This document shows positions 53,470 to 62,490 of a DNA stretch of 64,000 nucleotides, piece by piece. Numbering within the stretch: the first letter of the stretch is position 1; the number at the start of each line of letters is the position of its first letter. A program made the translations under genes and the position numbers. The notes beneath the pieces are model-generated. The model saw nothing but the letters and a program-made list of their open reading frames with translations. It was not told the origin of the DNA and searched no databases. The stretch comes from CBDANW01 sp965197825 (GTDB lineage Bacteria > Acidobacteriota > Vicinamibacteria > Marinacidobacterales > DATDRI01): positions 682,001 to 746,000 of the forward strand of contig CBDANW010000002.1 in assembly GCA_965197825.1 (NCBI GenBank), given 5' to 3'.

Positions 53470-53798
53470 AACAGTCTCCGGAAAACCCGGGGCGGTTCAG
53501 ATAGACCGACGTGCGTTTCTTGAGCTCGGTCATCACGCTGATCTGGTTCGCCACCTTCATGGCATCTATGTTCATGTGGCGAAACAGGTCCATGCGGCTG
53601 AGGTACCAGAGCTTGCTTTTCGAGGCCACTTTGTTCTCTCTTCCGAATCTAGTGCAGGCGGGGAGCGCGCGCAAGCGCGGGGGAACACCTCCATGCGTCG
53701 GATCTTGTGACCGAGTCGATCCCTTGGTATTCTCCCGGTGCCCTGTCGCGGTTGGGGCGGGCGGATAGCAGGACTGGACTCATCCTTAGGAGACTTGA

Positions 53799-55802
53799 AT
53801 GAAAGCAACGGTATCGGTGGACGAGCTGTGCATCAACACGATCCGGACCCTGGCCATCGACGCGGTACAGAGGGCTAACTCCGGTCACCCCGGCTTGCCG
53901 CTGGGCGCCGCCCCCATGGCCTACGTTCTTTGGCAGAGGCATCTGCGACACAACCCCCGGGATCCGGAATGGCCGGATCGAGACCGCTTCGTCCTGTCTG
54001 CTGGACATGGCTGCATGCTGCTCTACTGTTTGCTGCATCTGACCGGCTACGATCTGACTTTGGATGACCTGCGCGCTTTTCGTCAGTGGGGAAGTCTCGC
54101 CCCGGGCCATCCCGAAAGCTTCATGACGCCCGGCGTGGAGGCCAGCACCGGCCCGCTGGGTCAGGGAACGGCGAACGCGGTGGGTATGGCGATCGCCGAG
54201 CGCGCGCTGGCCCATCGCTTCAATCGCCCGGGACACGACATCGTCGATCATTTCACCTACGCCCTGGTTTCCGACGGCGACCTGATGGAGGGGATTTCTG
54301 CCGAAGCCGCCTCGTTAGCCGGTCATCTGAAACTGGGAAAGCTCGTTTATCTCTACGATTCGAACGATGTCACTCTGGACGGGCCGGCGTCGTTGACGTT
54401 TACCACCGAGGATGTGGGGAAGAGATACCAATCGTACGGATGGCAGGTGATACACGTGAAGGATGGGGACCGCGATCTCGACGCGATCGATCATGCCATC
54501 GCCAGCGCCAAATCCGACACCGAACGCCCGTCTCTGGTGGTCATTCGCACGACGATCGGTTTCGGATCGCCCAACAAGCAAGGAACCTCCGGAGCACACG
54601 GAAGCCCGTTGGGGCCGGAGGAGGTTGCCCTCACCAAGAAGGCTCTGGGGTGGGATCCGGATCGGTCTTTCTACATACCCTCAGACGCCGCGAAGACTTT
54701 TGGCGAGGCTCACGACAAGGGGCAAAAGGCGCAGGACGATTGGAAGAAGCGCATGTCGGCTTACTCGGAGAAGGAACCGGAGCTCGCCGCGGAGTGGAAG
54801 CGTAGAATCGCGGGAGATCTGCCGGACGGTTGGGACCGCGATTTACCGCGGTTCGATCCGGGGAAGAAGCTGGCGACGCGTGCGGCGGCGGGAAAGGCTC
54901 TCAACGCCATCGCTCCGCGCCTGCCCGACTTGATGGGGGGCGATGCGGATCTGTCCGGCTCGACCAAGACCGCTCTGGAAGGGGGGGGCTCTTTCGACGG
55001 ACAAACCGGCGCGGGCCGGAACATTCATTTCGGGGTAAGAGAGCACGCCATGGGAGGCGTTGTAAACGGTATGGCTTACCACGGTGGCGTGCGGGCTTAT
55101 GCAGCGACTTTCTTCTGCTTCTCCGACTACATGCGGCCCTCGGTCCGTTTGGCTGCGCTCAGTCACCTCCCCGTCGTTTTCGTCTGGACGCACGACTCGA
55201 TCGGCCTGGGCGAAGACGGGCCGACGCACCAGGCGGTGGAGCACTTGATGTCGCTACGTGCGATGCCGAACCTTCATGTGGTGAGACCGGCCGACGCGAA
55301 CGAGTCGGCAGAGGCCTGGCGGTGGGCCATCGAGCGCCAGTCGGGACCGGTTGCACTCGTCCTCAGCAGGCAAGGTCTACCGGTCTTGAAAGCCGATACA
55401 TCGGGGCTTGCGCGTGGCGCCTATGTCCTGTCGGAAGCGAAGGGAGGACAGCCGCAAGCGATTCTTATTGGCACGGGCTCGGAAGTGGCTTTGGCGCTCG
55501 AGGCGCAGGAGATCTTGGCGGGAGAAGGCATTCCGTGCCGGGTGGTCTCGATGCCGTGCTGGGAGCTTTTCGAGGAACAGAGCGGAGAGTATCGTGAATC
55601 CGTGCTGCCGCCGTCGGTAACCGCGCGGGTAGCCGTCGAAGCCGGATCCACTCTGGGATGGTGGCGATGGGTTGGCGACGGGGGTTCCGCTGTGGGTTTC
55701 GACCGCTTCGGCGCGTCCGCGCCGGCCGAGGTCAACTGGGAAAAGTTCGGCTTCACCCCCGCGCACCTGGTCGAAGAAGTGAAGCGGCTTCTTTTGCGGT
55801 AA
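53799..55802 (+). CDS. tkt: Transketolase
   Basis: 667 residues, the usual length. Thiamine-diphosphate enzyme of the non-oxidative pentose phosphate pathway, cytosolic. N-terminal S-G-H-P-G-L-P-L-G-A-A (substrate/ThDP His), G-P-L-G-Q-G, the ThDP-Mg motif D-G-D-L-M-E-G-I and Y-D-S-N near 190, the middle-domain Glu in F-G-V-R-E-H-A-M-G, and D-S-I-G-L-G-E-D-G-P-T-H-Q-A-V-E. AGGAG precedes the ATG. Marks the return to a normal gene-dense region after the IS mosaic. Confidence 0.95.
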   Translation: MKATVSVDELCINTIRTLAIDAVQRANSGHPGLPLGAAPMAYVLWQRHLRHNPRDPEWPDRDRFVLSAGHGCMLLYCLLHLTGYDLTLDDLRAFRQWGSLAPGHPESFMTPGVEASTGPLGQGTANAVGMAIAERALAHRFNRPGHDIVDHFTYALVSDGDLMEGISAEAASLAGHLKLGKLVYLYDSNDVTLDGPASLTFTTEDVGKRYQSYGWQVIHVKDGDRDLDAIDHAIASAKSDTERPSLVVIRTTIGFGSPNKQGTSGAHGSPLGPEEVALTKKALGWDPDRSFYIPSDAAKTFGEAHDKGQKAQDDWKKRMSAYSEKEPELAAEWKRRIAGDLPDGWDRDLPRFDPGKKLATRAAAGKALNAIAPRLPDLMGGDADLSGSTKTALEGGGSFDGQTGAGRNIHFGVREHAMGGVVNGMAYHGGVRAYAATFFCFSDYMRPSVRLAALSHLPVVFVWTHDSIGLGEDGPTHQAVEHLMSLRAMPNLHVVRPADANESAEAWRWAIERQSGPVALVLSRQGLPVLKADTSGLARGAYVLSEAKGGQPQAILIGTGSEVALALEAQEILAGEGIPCRVVSMPCWELFEEQSGEYRESVLPPSVTARVAVEAGSTLGWWRWVGDGGSAVGFDRFGASAPAEVNWEKFGFTPAHLVEEVKRLLLR

Positions 55803-55838
55803 CCCGCTGCAGATTACGGATCCGCCATTCGACAACGC

Positions 55839-56792
55839 ATGGGCGAAAAAACTGCGCTCGTCCTAGAAGTCTCGAACCTCTCCAAGAGCTACGGGGAAAG
55901 ACGCGCGGTAGACGGTATCTCCTTCGACATTCGCGCCTGGGAAATCTTCGGGCTGCTCGGCCCCAACGGCGCGGGCAAGACGACCACCATCGGCGTCATC
56001 GCTACCACCCTTCGACCGTCAGGCGGAGCCGTGCGCGTGGACGGGCAGAGCGCGACCGGTGCGCTCGGCGTGGTCCGAAAGAAGGTCGGTCTAGTGCCCC
56101 AGCAGGTCTGTCTTTATCCGTCGCTGACCTCGGAGGAGAACCTGAGATTCTTCGGCCGGATGTACGGATTGAGCGATGAAGCGCTCGGCGCGCGCGTGGA
56201 ATCGATGCTCAAGCTCGTCGGACTCTCGCCACGGAGGCACGATCGAGTGGCTACTTTCTCGGGCGGGATGCAGCGCCAGCTCAATCTTGCCTGTGGGCTG
56301 ATCCATGAACCGGAGCTGCTACTGCTCGACGAGCCGACAGTGGGTTTGGATCCTCAGTCGCGTGAAAGAATCTTCTCCGCGGCCGAGGATCTCGCGGCTC
56401 GTGGAATGGCTATTCTCTATACGACGCACTATATGGAAGAGGCCGAGCGGCTCTGCCATCGAGTCGCGATCATGGATGAAGGACAGTTCGTCGCAGAAGG
56501 AACGGCGCGTGAGCTTTCGGCAAAGGTGGGAACAGGGCGCACGCTCGCGATCACCTTCGAGAAGGCACCGGGTCCTGAATTGCGAGCTCGGCTCGTGAGA
56601 GAAGGGTCTCGTTCTACTCGACAGGCCGGCCCGTACGTGTTCCAGCCTGCAGGTAATTCGGTGGCAGAGCTCGTAGCGGAGCTGATGATCTTGGCATCCG
56701 CCGAGCAAAATCCGATCAAGGAGCTCGTGGTTCACCAACCCAATCTAGGGGAAGTTTTTCTTCACTTGACGGGAAAAGAGCTGCGCGATTGA
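55839..56792 (+). CDS. ABC transporter ATP-binding protein (ABC-2 type)
   Basis: 317 residues. Walker A G-P-N-G-A-G-K-T (near residue 45), Q-loop Q-Q, signature F-S-G-G-M-Q, Walker B L-L-L-L-D-E-P-T, H-loop T-T-H. The C-terminal ~90 residues form the extra domain of export-type DrrA/CcmA-like ATPases. Begins 36 bp after transketolase. Its likely membrane partner is the ABC-2 permease at 58681, on the same strand across two opposite genes (inference). Confidence 0.9.
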   Translation: MGEKTALVLEVSNLSKSYGERRAVDGISFDIRAWEIFGLLGPNGAGKTTTIGVIATTLRPSGGAVRVDGQSATGALGVVRKKVGLVPQQVCLYPSLTSEENLRFFGRMYGLSDEALGARVESMLKLVGLSPRRHDRVATFSGGMQRQLNLACGLIHEPELLLLDEPTVGLDPQSRERIFSAAEDLAARGMAILYTTHYMEEAERLCHRVAIMDEGQFVAEGTARELSAKVGTGRTLAITFEKAPGPELRARLVREGSRSTRQAGPYVFQPAGNSVAELVAELMILASAEQNPIKELVVHQPNLGEVFLHLTGKELRD

Positions 56793-56800
56793 TTCTATAT

Positions 56801-58012
56801 CTACACGCGAGCCAAATCAGGCTGGACCTCAAGCATTAACGAGCGGAGCTCCTCGCGTGCGACTTGTTCTATCTGACGGATCCGCTCCCGCGATAGTCCG
56901 AGCGCGGTGCCAATCTCCTCCAGCGTGCGCGCTTGCTGATACCCGATGCCGTAGCGCATAGCGAGGATGATCCGCTCCCGCTCCGGCATGCGTTCCAGCA
57001 GGGCCTGGATGGAATGCGTGGTTTCCTCTTCGATGGCTTCTTCCAAGGGGGACGTCCCTGTGTCGGCGAGGAGGTCGGCCACGCTCAGGTCGGTGGAAGC
57101 CAGGGGCGCGTCGATAGAGTCGATCGGGCGCAGCGCCGGCAACAACTCTTCCAGTTTCTCCGGCGGCAGTTCCATCTCCGCCGCGATCTCGAAGTGCGTG
57201 GGTGTCCTCTCCAGCTTGCTCGCGAGCTCGGATCGAAGTAGGGCGACCTCTCGGGCTTCCGCGATGCGGTTGAGCGGAATGCGGATGGTGCGTGCCTTCT
57301 CGGCGAGGGCGCGCCGAATGCCTTGCCGCACCCAATGCGTCGCGAAGGTAGAAAAGCGGGTCCCCATGGTGGGGTCGAAGCGATCGATGGCCCGGAGCAG
57401 GCCCATGCTTCCTTCCTGGATGAGATCCACGAAGTCGAGACCGCGTCCGCGGTAGGCCTTGGCGACCCAGACAACGAGCCGCAGGTTGTGCTCCACGAGC
57501 TCTTCTCGCACGCGTCGGATGCGGTCCATCGAGTCGCGAAGGATCGACGCGATGGAAAGAATCTGCTTCCGGGTGAGCAGCGGGGCCACTGAGTTGCGAC
57601 TCCGGCGGCCTCTTCGGGGCGCCGGCTCGACGGGCGGCGGCACCGCGAGCGAACGATCGAAACCCTCACCCGCATCGTCTCCATCTCCAATGGATCGCAA
57701 CAGCCGTTGTGCATACTCCTCGGCGGCAATCAGACGCCGGCGGGCGTTGGGAGACAACGGTCTCGAAGGCGCCCGAATCTCGGCAGGCACTTTGATTTTG
57801 GCTTTGCCGTCCGAGCGACGAGCGAGCTCCATCGCTTGCACTAATCGCCGGCGTGCCCTCCAGAGAATCCTGGCCAGCTCTTTTTCGCGATCCGCGGACA
57901 GCAGCGCGTAGCGGCCGGCGACATTGAGAAAGTAGCCGACATCGGATGGAGACTCGAGCTGCGGCTCGGGCCGATCGTAACTCGTCAAACTCAGGGAGGC
58001 CTTCATGATCAC
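56801..58012 (-). CDS. Sigma-70 family RNA polymerase sigma factor (RpoD/RpoS-like)
   Basis: 403 residues. Region 1.2 (D-V-G-Y-F-L-N-V-A-G-R), a long linker (~60-145), region 2 (N-L-R-L-V-V-W-V-A-K-A-Y, D-L-I-Q-E-G-S-M-G-L, F-S-T-F-A-T-H-W-V-R-Q), region 3 and region 4 HTH (T-L-E-E-I-G-T-A-L-G-L-S-R-E-R-I-R-Q-I). Resembles group 2 sigmas; too short and too distant for a housekeeping RpoD. Start ATG at 58012 overlaps the stop of the Rrf2 gene (ATGA), so the two are co-translated. Confidence 0.9.
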   Translation of the reverse strand: MIMKASLSLTSYDRPEPQLESPSDVGYFLNVAGRYALLSADREKELARILWRARRRLVQAMELARRSDGKAKIKVPAEIRAPSRPLSPNARRRLIAAEEYAQRLLRSIGDGDDAGEGFDRSLAVPPPVEPAPRRGRRSRNSVAPLLTRKQILSIASILRDSMDRIRRVREELVEHNLRLVVWVAKAYRGRGLDFVDLIQEGSMGLLRAIDRFDPTMGTRFSTFATHWVRQGIRRALAEKARTIRIPLNRIAEAREVALLRSELASKLERTPTHFEIAAEMELPPEKLEELLPALRPIDSIDAPLASTDLSVADLLADTGTSPLEEAIEEETTHSIQALLERMPERERIILAMRYGIGYQQARTLEEIGTALGLSRERIRQIEQVAREELRSLMLEVQPDLARV

Positions 58013-58527
58013 ACTTCCGTTGTCGATCCTGGTGGCGTTGACGTCCGCAGGGGAATGAGACAGCGGTCCAACGAGATTGCGGTCTCATCGAGATGCGACG
58101 CGATGGTGCGCTCCCCTTGGAGGAGCGAGCTCAAAGGCATGCTGTCCAGGAGTCTCTCGACGTGCAGGTTCACCGTGGCCCAGACGGGACGGAGACCGCA
58201 GTCCGTGGTGTGGACACAGCAATCGTCTTGTCCCGTGAAACGGGCACAGAGATCGGACTGCGTCACGAAGCCGCCAAGAGCACGGATCACCTGACCCAGG
58301 GTTACCTGCTCCGGTGGTCTCGTCATCTGGTAACCGCCGCGCGTGCCTCGAGTGGACTCCGCCAGCCCGGCCTGGCTGAGAACGCGCAAGAGCTTTTCCG
58401 CGTAGGCAGGCGACAGGCTCTCCGAGGCCGCCACCTCGCGCACCGTGATCGGTTGGTTCTCGTGGGCGCGGCGAGCGAGCTGCAGTAGGCAGCGGATTCC
58501 GTATTCCTCCTGGGCACTGATTTTCAC
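58009..58527 (-). CDS. Rrf2-family transcriptional regulator (IscR-like cysteines)
   Basis: 172 residues from the GTG at 58527 (V-K-I-S-A-Q-E-E-Y-G, where Rrf2 proteins start); the frame extends to an ATG at 58563, which would add 12 poorly conserved residues across the promoter. Winged helix with V-R-E-V-A-A-S-E-S-L-S-P-A-Y, G-G-Y near 80. Cysteines C-A-R-F-T-G-Q-D-D-C-C-V-H-T-T-D-C near 105-121 fit the Fe-S ligand set of IscR/NsrR types. Probably controls itself, the sigma gene and perhaps the divergent operon. Confidence 0.88.
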   Translation of the reverse strand: MKISAQEEYGIRCLLQLARRAHENQPITVREVAASESLSPAYAEKLLRVLSQAGLAESTRGTRGGYQMTRPPEQVTLGQVIRALGGFVTQSDLCARFTGQDDCCVHTTDCGLRPVWATVNLHVERLLDSMPLSSLLQGERTIASHLDETAISLDRCLIPLRTSTPPGSTTEV

Positions 58528-58533
58528 GGTGCT

Positions 58534-58563
58534 ATTATGTCCGATATATGACTTTTTTGTCAA
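58534..58563 (-). promoter_or_regulatory. Promoter of the rrf2-sigma operon with overlapping dyad
   Basis: On the minus strand, TTGACA (58563-58558), 18-bp spacer, CATAAT (58539-58534). TGAC-N6-GTCA (58550-58563) overlaps the -35 box and could be the Rrf2 operator. The predicted transcription start falls on the GTG at 58527, implying a leaderless mRNA. The same AT-rich 90 bp also serves the divergent operon. Confidence 0.6.
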
Positions 58564-58680
58564 GTATATTCAAGTGTCTGTTAAATATACGTTTATACAG
58601 TGAGCTCACGGTCTGATTTCGTGGTCGTCTAAGGGCGCCGGATGCGGCTAGTATGGGGCTCGAGGTCTCGGAAACCGTTC

Positions 58681-59901
58681 ATGAGAGAGCTTGCGGTACT
58701 GGTCGCCAAGGACATACAGCTTCTGATCCGCGACCGTTGGGCGCTGTTGTTTCTCTTGCTCGCTCCCATCGTCGTGATCTCCGTGGCTGGATTCTCTCTA
58801 TCGACGTTCTACGGGAGCCGGGGCGGATCCGAAACGATCTTTGTCTTACCGGTGGCGGATCTGGACGGTGGGGAAGTTGCCGAGCAACTCGTCGCGTCGC
58901 TCGAACGAGCCGCCGGGCTCCGAGTCGAACGCGTTGGCGAACCGGAAGCTCGTCGCCTCGTCGTGGAGGCTGGCGAGGCGGGAGCCGCCCTCATCATTCT
59001 CGAGGGTTTCACGACGGAATTTCGCCGCGGCCGGGAAGTCCGCCTCGTCCTGCTGACCGATCCGGTAAGGCAACTCGAGCTCTTGCGAATAAAGAGTGAA
59101 GTGGGGCGCGTTCAGGCGGCGCTCGTCGCGTCTCAGGTGGCGAGCCGCGTTGCTGTCATCGAGGTCTTGACGCATGCGGGCGACGTGGATTTCGAAACAG
59201 TGTCGCAAGATGCGGGCGAGCTGGCCTCTCGTCTCATCGACAGATCCGTAGGTCTCGATGAGCAGAGCCTGACGAGCTTGCGCACGTCGTTCAACACGTT
59301 CGACCAAAACGTGCCCGGCTTCGGTGTCACGTTCTTGATGCTGGGCATGCTCCTCGGCGTCGGACTCGGTCTGGTGGACGAACGCGACTGGGGCATTTTG
59401 TATCGGTTGACGGCGAGTCCCGTCTCTGCGGACACGATCGTGACCGGCAAGGTGATCTCTCGCCTGTTAATCGGCGTGGTGCAGATGGTCATCCTATCCG
59501 CCTTTGGCCGTGCCGTCTTCGGCATTTCACTTGGTCCCTCTTTACTGGCACTGGGACTCGTCATCGGCGGTGTCAGTTTCGCATCGGCAGCCTTTGGGCT
59601 CTTGGTCGCGTCGCTTGCTCCCACGCGTGACTCGGTGGTGCAGCTCGGGACGATCGCGATCACGGGGATGGCCGCAGTCGGGGGATGCTGGTGGCCCATG
59701 TCTGTTGAACCAAGATGGTTACAAAGGTTGGCTCATCTCTTCCCGACCGCCTGGGCGATGGAGGCGTTCAACGACCTGATGCTCCGCGAACGGTCGCTAC
59801 CGGATGTGGGGCTCGCTGTTTTTGCGCTGATCGTCTTCGGCCTCATCTATCTGGCGGTGGGGCGGAGGCTCTACCTTCGTCGCGAGGAGGCCTCACCCTG
59901 A
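58681..59901 (+). CDS. ABC-2 type transporter permease
   Basis: 406 residues from M-R-E-L-A-V-L-V-A-K-D; an upstream in-frame ATG at 58642 is the alternative. One N-terminal membrane helix (L-L-F-L-L-L-A-P-I-V-V-I-S), a ~180-residue extracytoplasmic domain, then five or six C-terminal helices (G-V-T-F-L-M-L-G-M-L-L-G-V, L-S-A-F-G-R-A-V-F-G). NodJ/YhhJ-like exporter topology. Stop overlaps the next ATG by one base. First gene of the lipid operon. Confidence 0.9.
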   Translation: MRELAVLVAKDIQLLIRDRWALLFLLLAPIVVISVAGFSLSTFYGSRGGSETIFVLPVADLDGGEVAEQLVASLERAAGLRVERVGEPEARRLVVEAGEAGAALIILEGFTTEFRRGREVRLVLLTDPVRQLELLRIKSEVGRVQAALVASQVASRVAVIEVLTHAGDVDFETVSQDAGELASRLIDRSVGLDEQSLTSLRTSFNTFDQNVPGFGVTFLMLGMLLGVGLGLVDERDWGILYRLTASPVSADTIVTGKVISRLLIGVVQMVILSAFGRAVFGISLGPSLLALGLVIGGVSFASAAFGLLVASLAPTRDSVVQLGTIAITGMAAVGGCWWPMSVEPRWLQRLAHLFPTAWAMEAFNDLMLRERSLPDVGLAVFALIVFGLIYLAVGRRLYLRREEASP

Positions 59902-60616
59902 TGGTTACGGTGCCGGGGTCGGGTGCGATCGTTGCCCACGTCAAAGAAGTCGATCTCGCGATCCAAGATCTCTCTGCCAATGTGAGCATGGCGATCACTG
60001 CGGAAGGACGGGAGAGGAAAAGGGTCTTTCGACTCCAGATGCGGCGCGAAGGCGTCAACTATCGCCCCTCATCACCTTGCAGGAGCCACCGGAAATGGAA
60101 GGCACACAGTTCCTCGTAGTGGCCGCACGGGGCGAACGAAATCGTCAGTGGGCGTACTTTCCCGACCTCGATCTCGTCCGCCAGATTGCCGGTCGCGACC
60201 AGGACGATCCGTTTCTCGGCTCGGACGTGACGTACTCGGACCTTGCCGGTGGAGCGCATCTCGACGATTTGGTCCATCGCTTGATCGGAGAGGAAGACGT
60301 CGACGGCGTACCTTGCTATGTGATGGAAGGGGTACCACGCCATGAAATCGTCTATGGCAAGCTCCGGGGATGGGTGCGAAAAGACAACTTCGTCACGATC
60401 CGCGCGGTCTTCTTCGATCGCTACGGCGAACGAATGAAGGAGGCAAGGATGACCGATGTGCGGGAGATCCACGGCGTCCCTCTCGCTCACCGGATCGAGA
60501 TGGAGAGCTTCGTCGATCGGAGCCGGACAACCCTCACCTTCGACGAGGTCGGCATCAACGTCGGTTTGGCACCCGGCCTCTTCAGCGAGGAATCCCTCGG
60601 ACGAGTCGAGAACTGA
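59901..60616 (+). pseudogene. Outer-membrane lipoprotein-sorting (LolA-like) protein, one frameshift
   Basis: Frame 1 from 59901 reads A-I-V-A-H-V-K-E-V-D-L-A-I-Q-D-L to G-V-N-Y-R-P; the continuation L-I-T-L-Q-E-P-P-E-M-E-G-T-Q needs one more base near 60065 (CGCCCCTC). The second part has W-A-Y-F-P-D-L, R-E-I-H-G-V-P-L-A-H-R and ends S-E-E-S-L-G-R-V-E-N. The fold matches LolA/DUF4292-like beta sheets that bind lipid chains in the periplasm. No signal peptide follows the start, so the 5' end may also be imperfect. A homopolymer error is possible since neighbours are intact. Confidence 0.7.
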
Positions 60617-60617
60617 T

Positions 60618-61667
60618 ATGCACATCGCCGCTGTGGGCCGAGCCCTTCCCGAGAATTACTACGATCAGGACACGCTTATCGCCGCCTTCAAGAAGCAATG
60701 GGGGAAGCGGCACTACAACCTCGATCGGCTGGAGAGTCTCCACCAGAACGTCCTGGTTGGAGGACGCCATCTGGCCTTGACGCTCGAGGAGTACGAGAGG
60801 CTCGAATCCTTTACCGATACGAACAATGCCTTCATCCGTTGCGCCGTCGAGCTCGGTGCGCGGGCCATCGACGATGGGCTGGTGGCCGCCGGCCTCCAAA
60901 CTCAGGACATCGATCACATTTTTTTTGTCACCTCGACCGGCATTGCTACGCCCTCCGTCGATGCGCTCCTAGCCAATCGCTTGGGCTTGCGCTCGGACAT
61001 GAAACGCACGCCCATCTTCGGTCTCGGCTGTTTGGCGGGAGCGGCCGGGATCGCGCGGGCCGCCGACTACCTGCGCGCTTACCCGGATCAGGTAGCGGTG
61101 CTGGTCTCGGTGGAGCTTTGCAGCCTCACGTTGCAGCGTGAAAATCTCTCCATTCCCAACATCATTGCCAGCGGACTGTTCGGCGACGGTGCCGCGGCTG
61201 TGGTGCTGGTTGGCGAGGAGCGCGCCAACGGAGGCCCAACCGTTGTGGCCAGCCGCTCGATCTTCTATCCGCGGACCGAAGACGCTATGGGTTGGGACAT
61301 CACACGAGAGGGATTCCGAGTCGTGCTTTCGGCGGATGTGCCGGACGTGGTTCGCGAGCACATTCGCAACGACGTGGAACGATTCTTGGCCGATCAAGAG
61401 CTAAGTCTCGAGCACATCTCGAGCTACGTCTGTCATCCGGGCGGCCCCAAGGTATTGGAGGCCCTGCAGGACGTTCTCGAGCTTCCCTCGGATGCTCTTG
61501 CGTCGACGTGGGAGAGCCTCAAGTCGTTGGGGAACCTCTCGAGCGCCTCGGTGCTCATGGTCCTTCGCGACACGCTGGAACATCGGCGACCTCCGGCGGG
61601 AAGCCACGGGCTGATACTCGCCATGAGCCCCGGGTTCTGCTCGGAGCTCGTGCTCTTGCGATGGTGA
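60618..61667 (+). CDS. Type III polyketide synthase
   Basis: 349 residues. Catalytic triad visible: Cys in G-L-G-C-L-A-G (~137), His in V-C-H-P-G-G-P (~272), Asn in G-N-L-S-S-A-S (~305). Closest in pattern to bacterial alkylresorcinol/alkylpyrone synthases that extend a fatty acyl starter with malonyl-CoA. The nearby ACP and acyl-AMP ligase suggest the starter arrives as acyl-ACP. The next gene overlaps by 7 bp. Confidence 0.92.
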   Translation: MHIAAVGRALPENYYDQDTLIAAFKKQWGKRHYNLDRLESLHQNVLVGGRHLALTLEEYERLESFTDTNNAFIRCAVELGARAIDDGLVAAGLQTQDIDHIFFVTSTGIATPSVDALLANRLGLRSDMKRTPIFGLGCLAGAAGIARAADYLRAYPDQVAVLVSVELCSLTLQRENLSIPNIIASGLFGDGAAAVVLVGEERANGGPTVVASRSIFYPRTEDAMGWDITREGFRVVLSADVPDVVREHIRNDVERFLADQELSLEHISSYVCHPGGPKVLEALQDVLELPSDALASTWESLKSLGNLSSASVLMVLRDTLEHRRPPAGSHGLILAMSPGFCSELVLLRW

Positions 61668-62236
61668 CGTTCTATCTCGTTTTTCTGTCGATAGTCGCGC
61701 TCGAGCGGCTATTCGAAGTCGCGTTGAGTAGGCGACACGTCGCCCGGGCGCTCGAGCGTGGGGGAAAGGAGTACGGCGCGGAGCGTTTCGGGATCATGAA
61801 AGCCCTTCACATCGGGCTACTCGTCTCGAGCGCCGCCGAAGTGATTTTCTTGGCGCGGCCGTTCATTCCGCTTCTCGGCTATCCGATGCTAGGGTTGGCG
61901 GTGACGGCGATGGCGCTTCGCTACTGGGCCGTTCTCACTCTTGGCCCCTACTGGAATGTAAGAGTCGTGGTCGTCCCGGGAGCCACTCCGGTGACCTCCG
62001 GACCCTATCGGTACCTGCGCCATCCCAACTACGTTGCCGTCATCACCGAGGGACTGGCGATTCCTCTCCTTCACTCGGCTTGGATCACGGCGATGTGGTT
62101 CACCGTACTGAATGCTTTCGCGCTTCGCGATCGTATTCGGTGCGAGGAGCAGGCACTCGCCGAGCATTGCAGTTACCAGGAGCACCTGGGTGATCGGCCG
62201 CGATTCATTCCGCTTAAACAAGAGCTCCGGCGGTGA
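61661..62236 (+). CDS. Isoprenylcysteine methyltransferase-family (BpsB/SrsB-like) protein
   Basis: 191 residues, about four or five membrane helices. Conserved C-terminal ICMT pattern: V-T-S-G-P-Y-R-Y-L-R-H-P-N-Y (SAM-binding, near residue 107), then R-I-R-C-E-E-Q-A-L. In Bacillus (bpsAB) and Streptomyces (srsAB) such enzymes methylate type III PKS products; the same gene order here points to O-methylation of an alkylpyrone or phenolic lipid. Overlaps the ACP start by 4 bp (GTGA). Confidence 0.88.
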   Translation: MVTFYLVFLSIVALERLFEVALSRRHVARALERGGKEYGAERFGIMKALHIGLLVSSAAEVIFLARPFIPLLGYPMLGLAVTAMALRYWAVLTLGPYWNVRVVVVPGATPVTSGPYRYLRHPNYVAVITEGLAIPLLHSAWITAMWFTVLNAFALRDRIRCEEQALAEHCSYQEHLGDRPRFIPLKQELRR

Positions 62237-62490
62237 CGGAGCTCGAGATCCTGGACGGCGTGCGGGAAGTGATCCGCGACGAGCTTCGGTTGAACATGCC
62301 CGTCACACCGTCGACGAACCTCGTTCGCGATCTGCAGCTCGACTCTCTAAAACAATTGACGCTCGTGGTCGAGCTCGAGAATCGTTTCCAGGTGCGCCTC
62401 GATGCCGGGGACGAGGAAGGGCTCGAGACGCTCAAGGACGTCGTCCGGCTCCTTCAACGGCGCCTCGCGGAGAAGCCTCATCGTGCTTAA
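62233..62490 (+). CDS. Acyl carrier protein
   Basis: 85 residues, GTG start. Phosphopantetheine site Ser in L-Q-L-D-S-L-K (near residue 38), acidic helices around it. Most likely loaded by the downstream ligase and donating acyl groups to the type III PKS. Overlaps the ligase start by 8 bp. Confidence 0.9.
   Translation: MTELEILDGVREVIRDELRLNMPVTPSTNLVRDLQLDSLKQLTLVVELENRFQVRLDAGDEEGLETLKDVVRLLQRRLAEKPHRA

Larger units (their letters stand above)
52185..53499 (+). mobile_element. IS3-family element IS3-B, copy 3 (1315 bp)
   Basis: Ends as copy 1, flanked by GAT at 52182-52184 and 53500-53502 (3-bp duplication). Confidence 0.95.
52005..53629 (-). pseudogene. Crp/Fnr-type cyclic-nucleotide-binding regulator, split by IS3-B
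   Basis: Parts: 53629-53503 (GTG start, A-S-K-S-K-L-W-Y-L-S-R-M-D-L-F) and 52184-52005 (L-P-G-D-P-S-D-R-I-Y-L-I-K-R-G, F-L-H-P-G-D-V-F-G-E-L-A-V-V-D-G). Excising IS3-B and one GAT gives T-S-V-Y-L-P-G-D-P in frame. G-D-V-F-G-E-L is the phosphate-binding-cassette signature of the cNMP fold. The DNA-binding domain is cut away at 52004. Confidence 0.85.
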
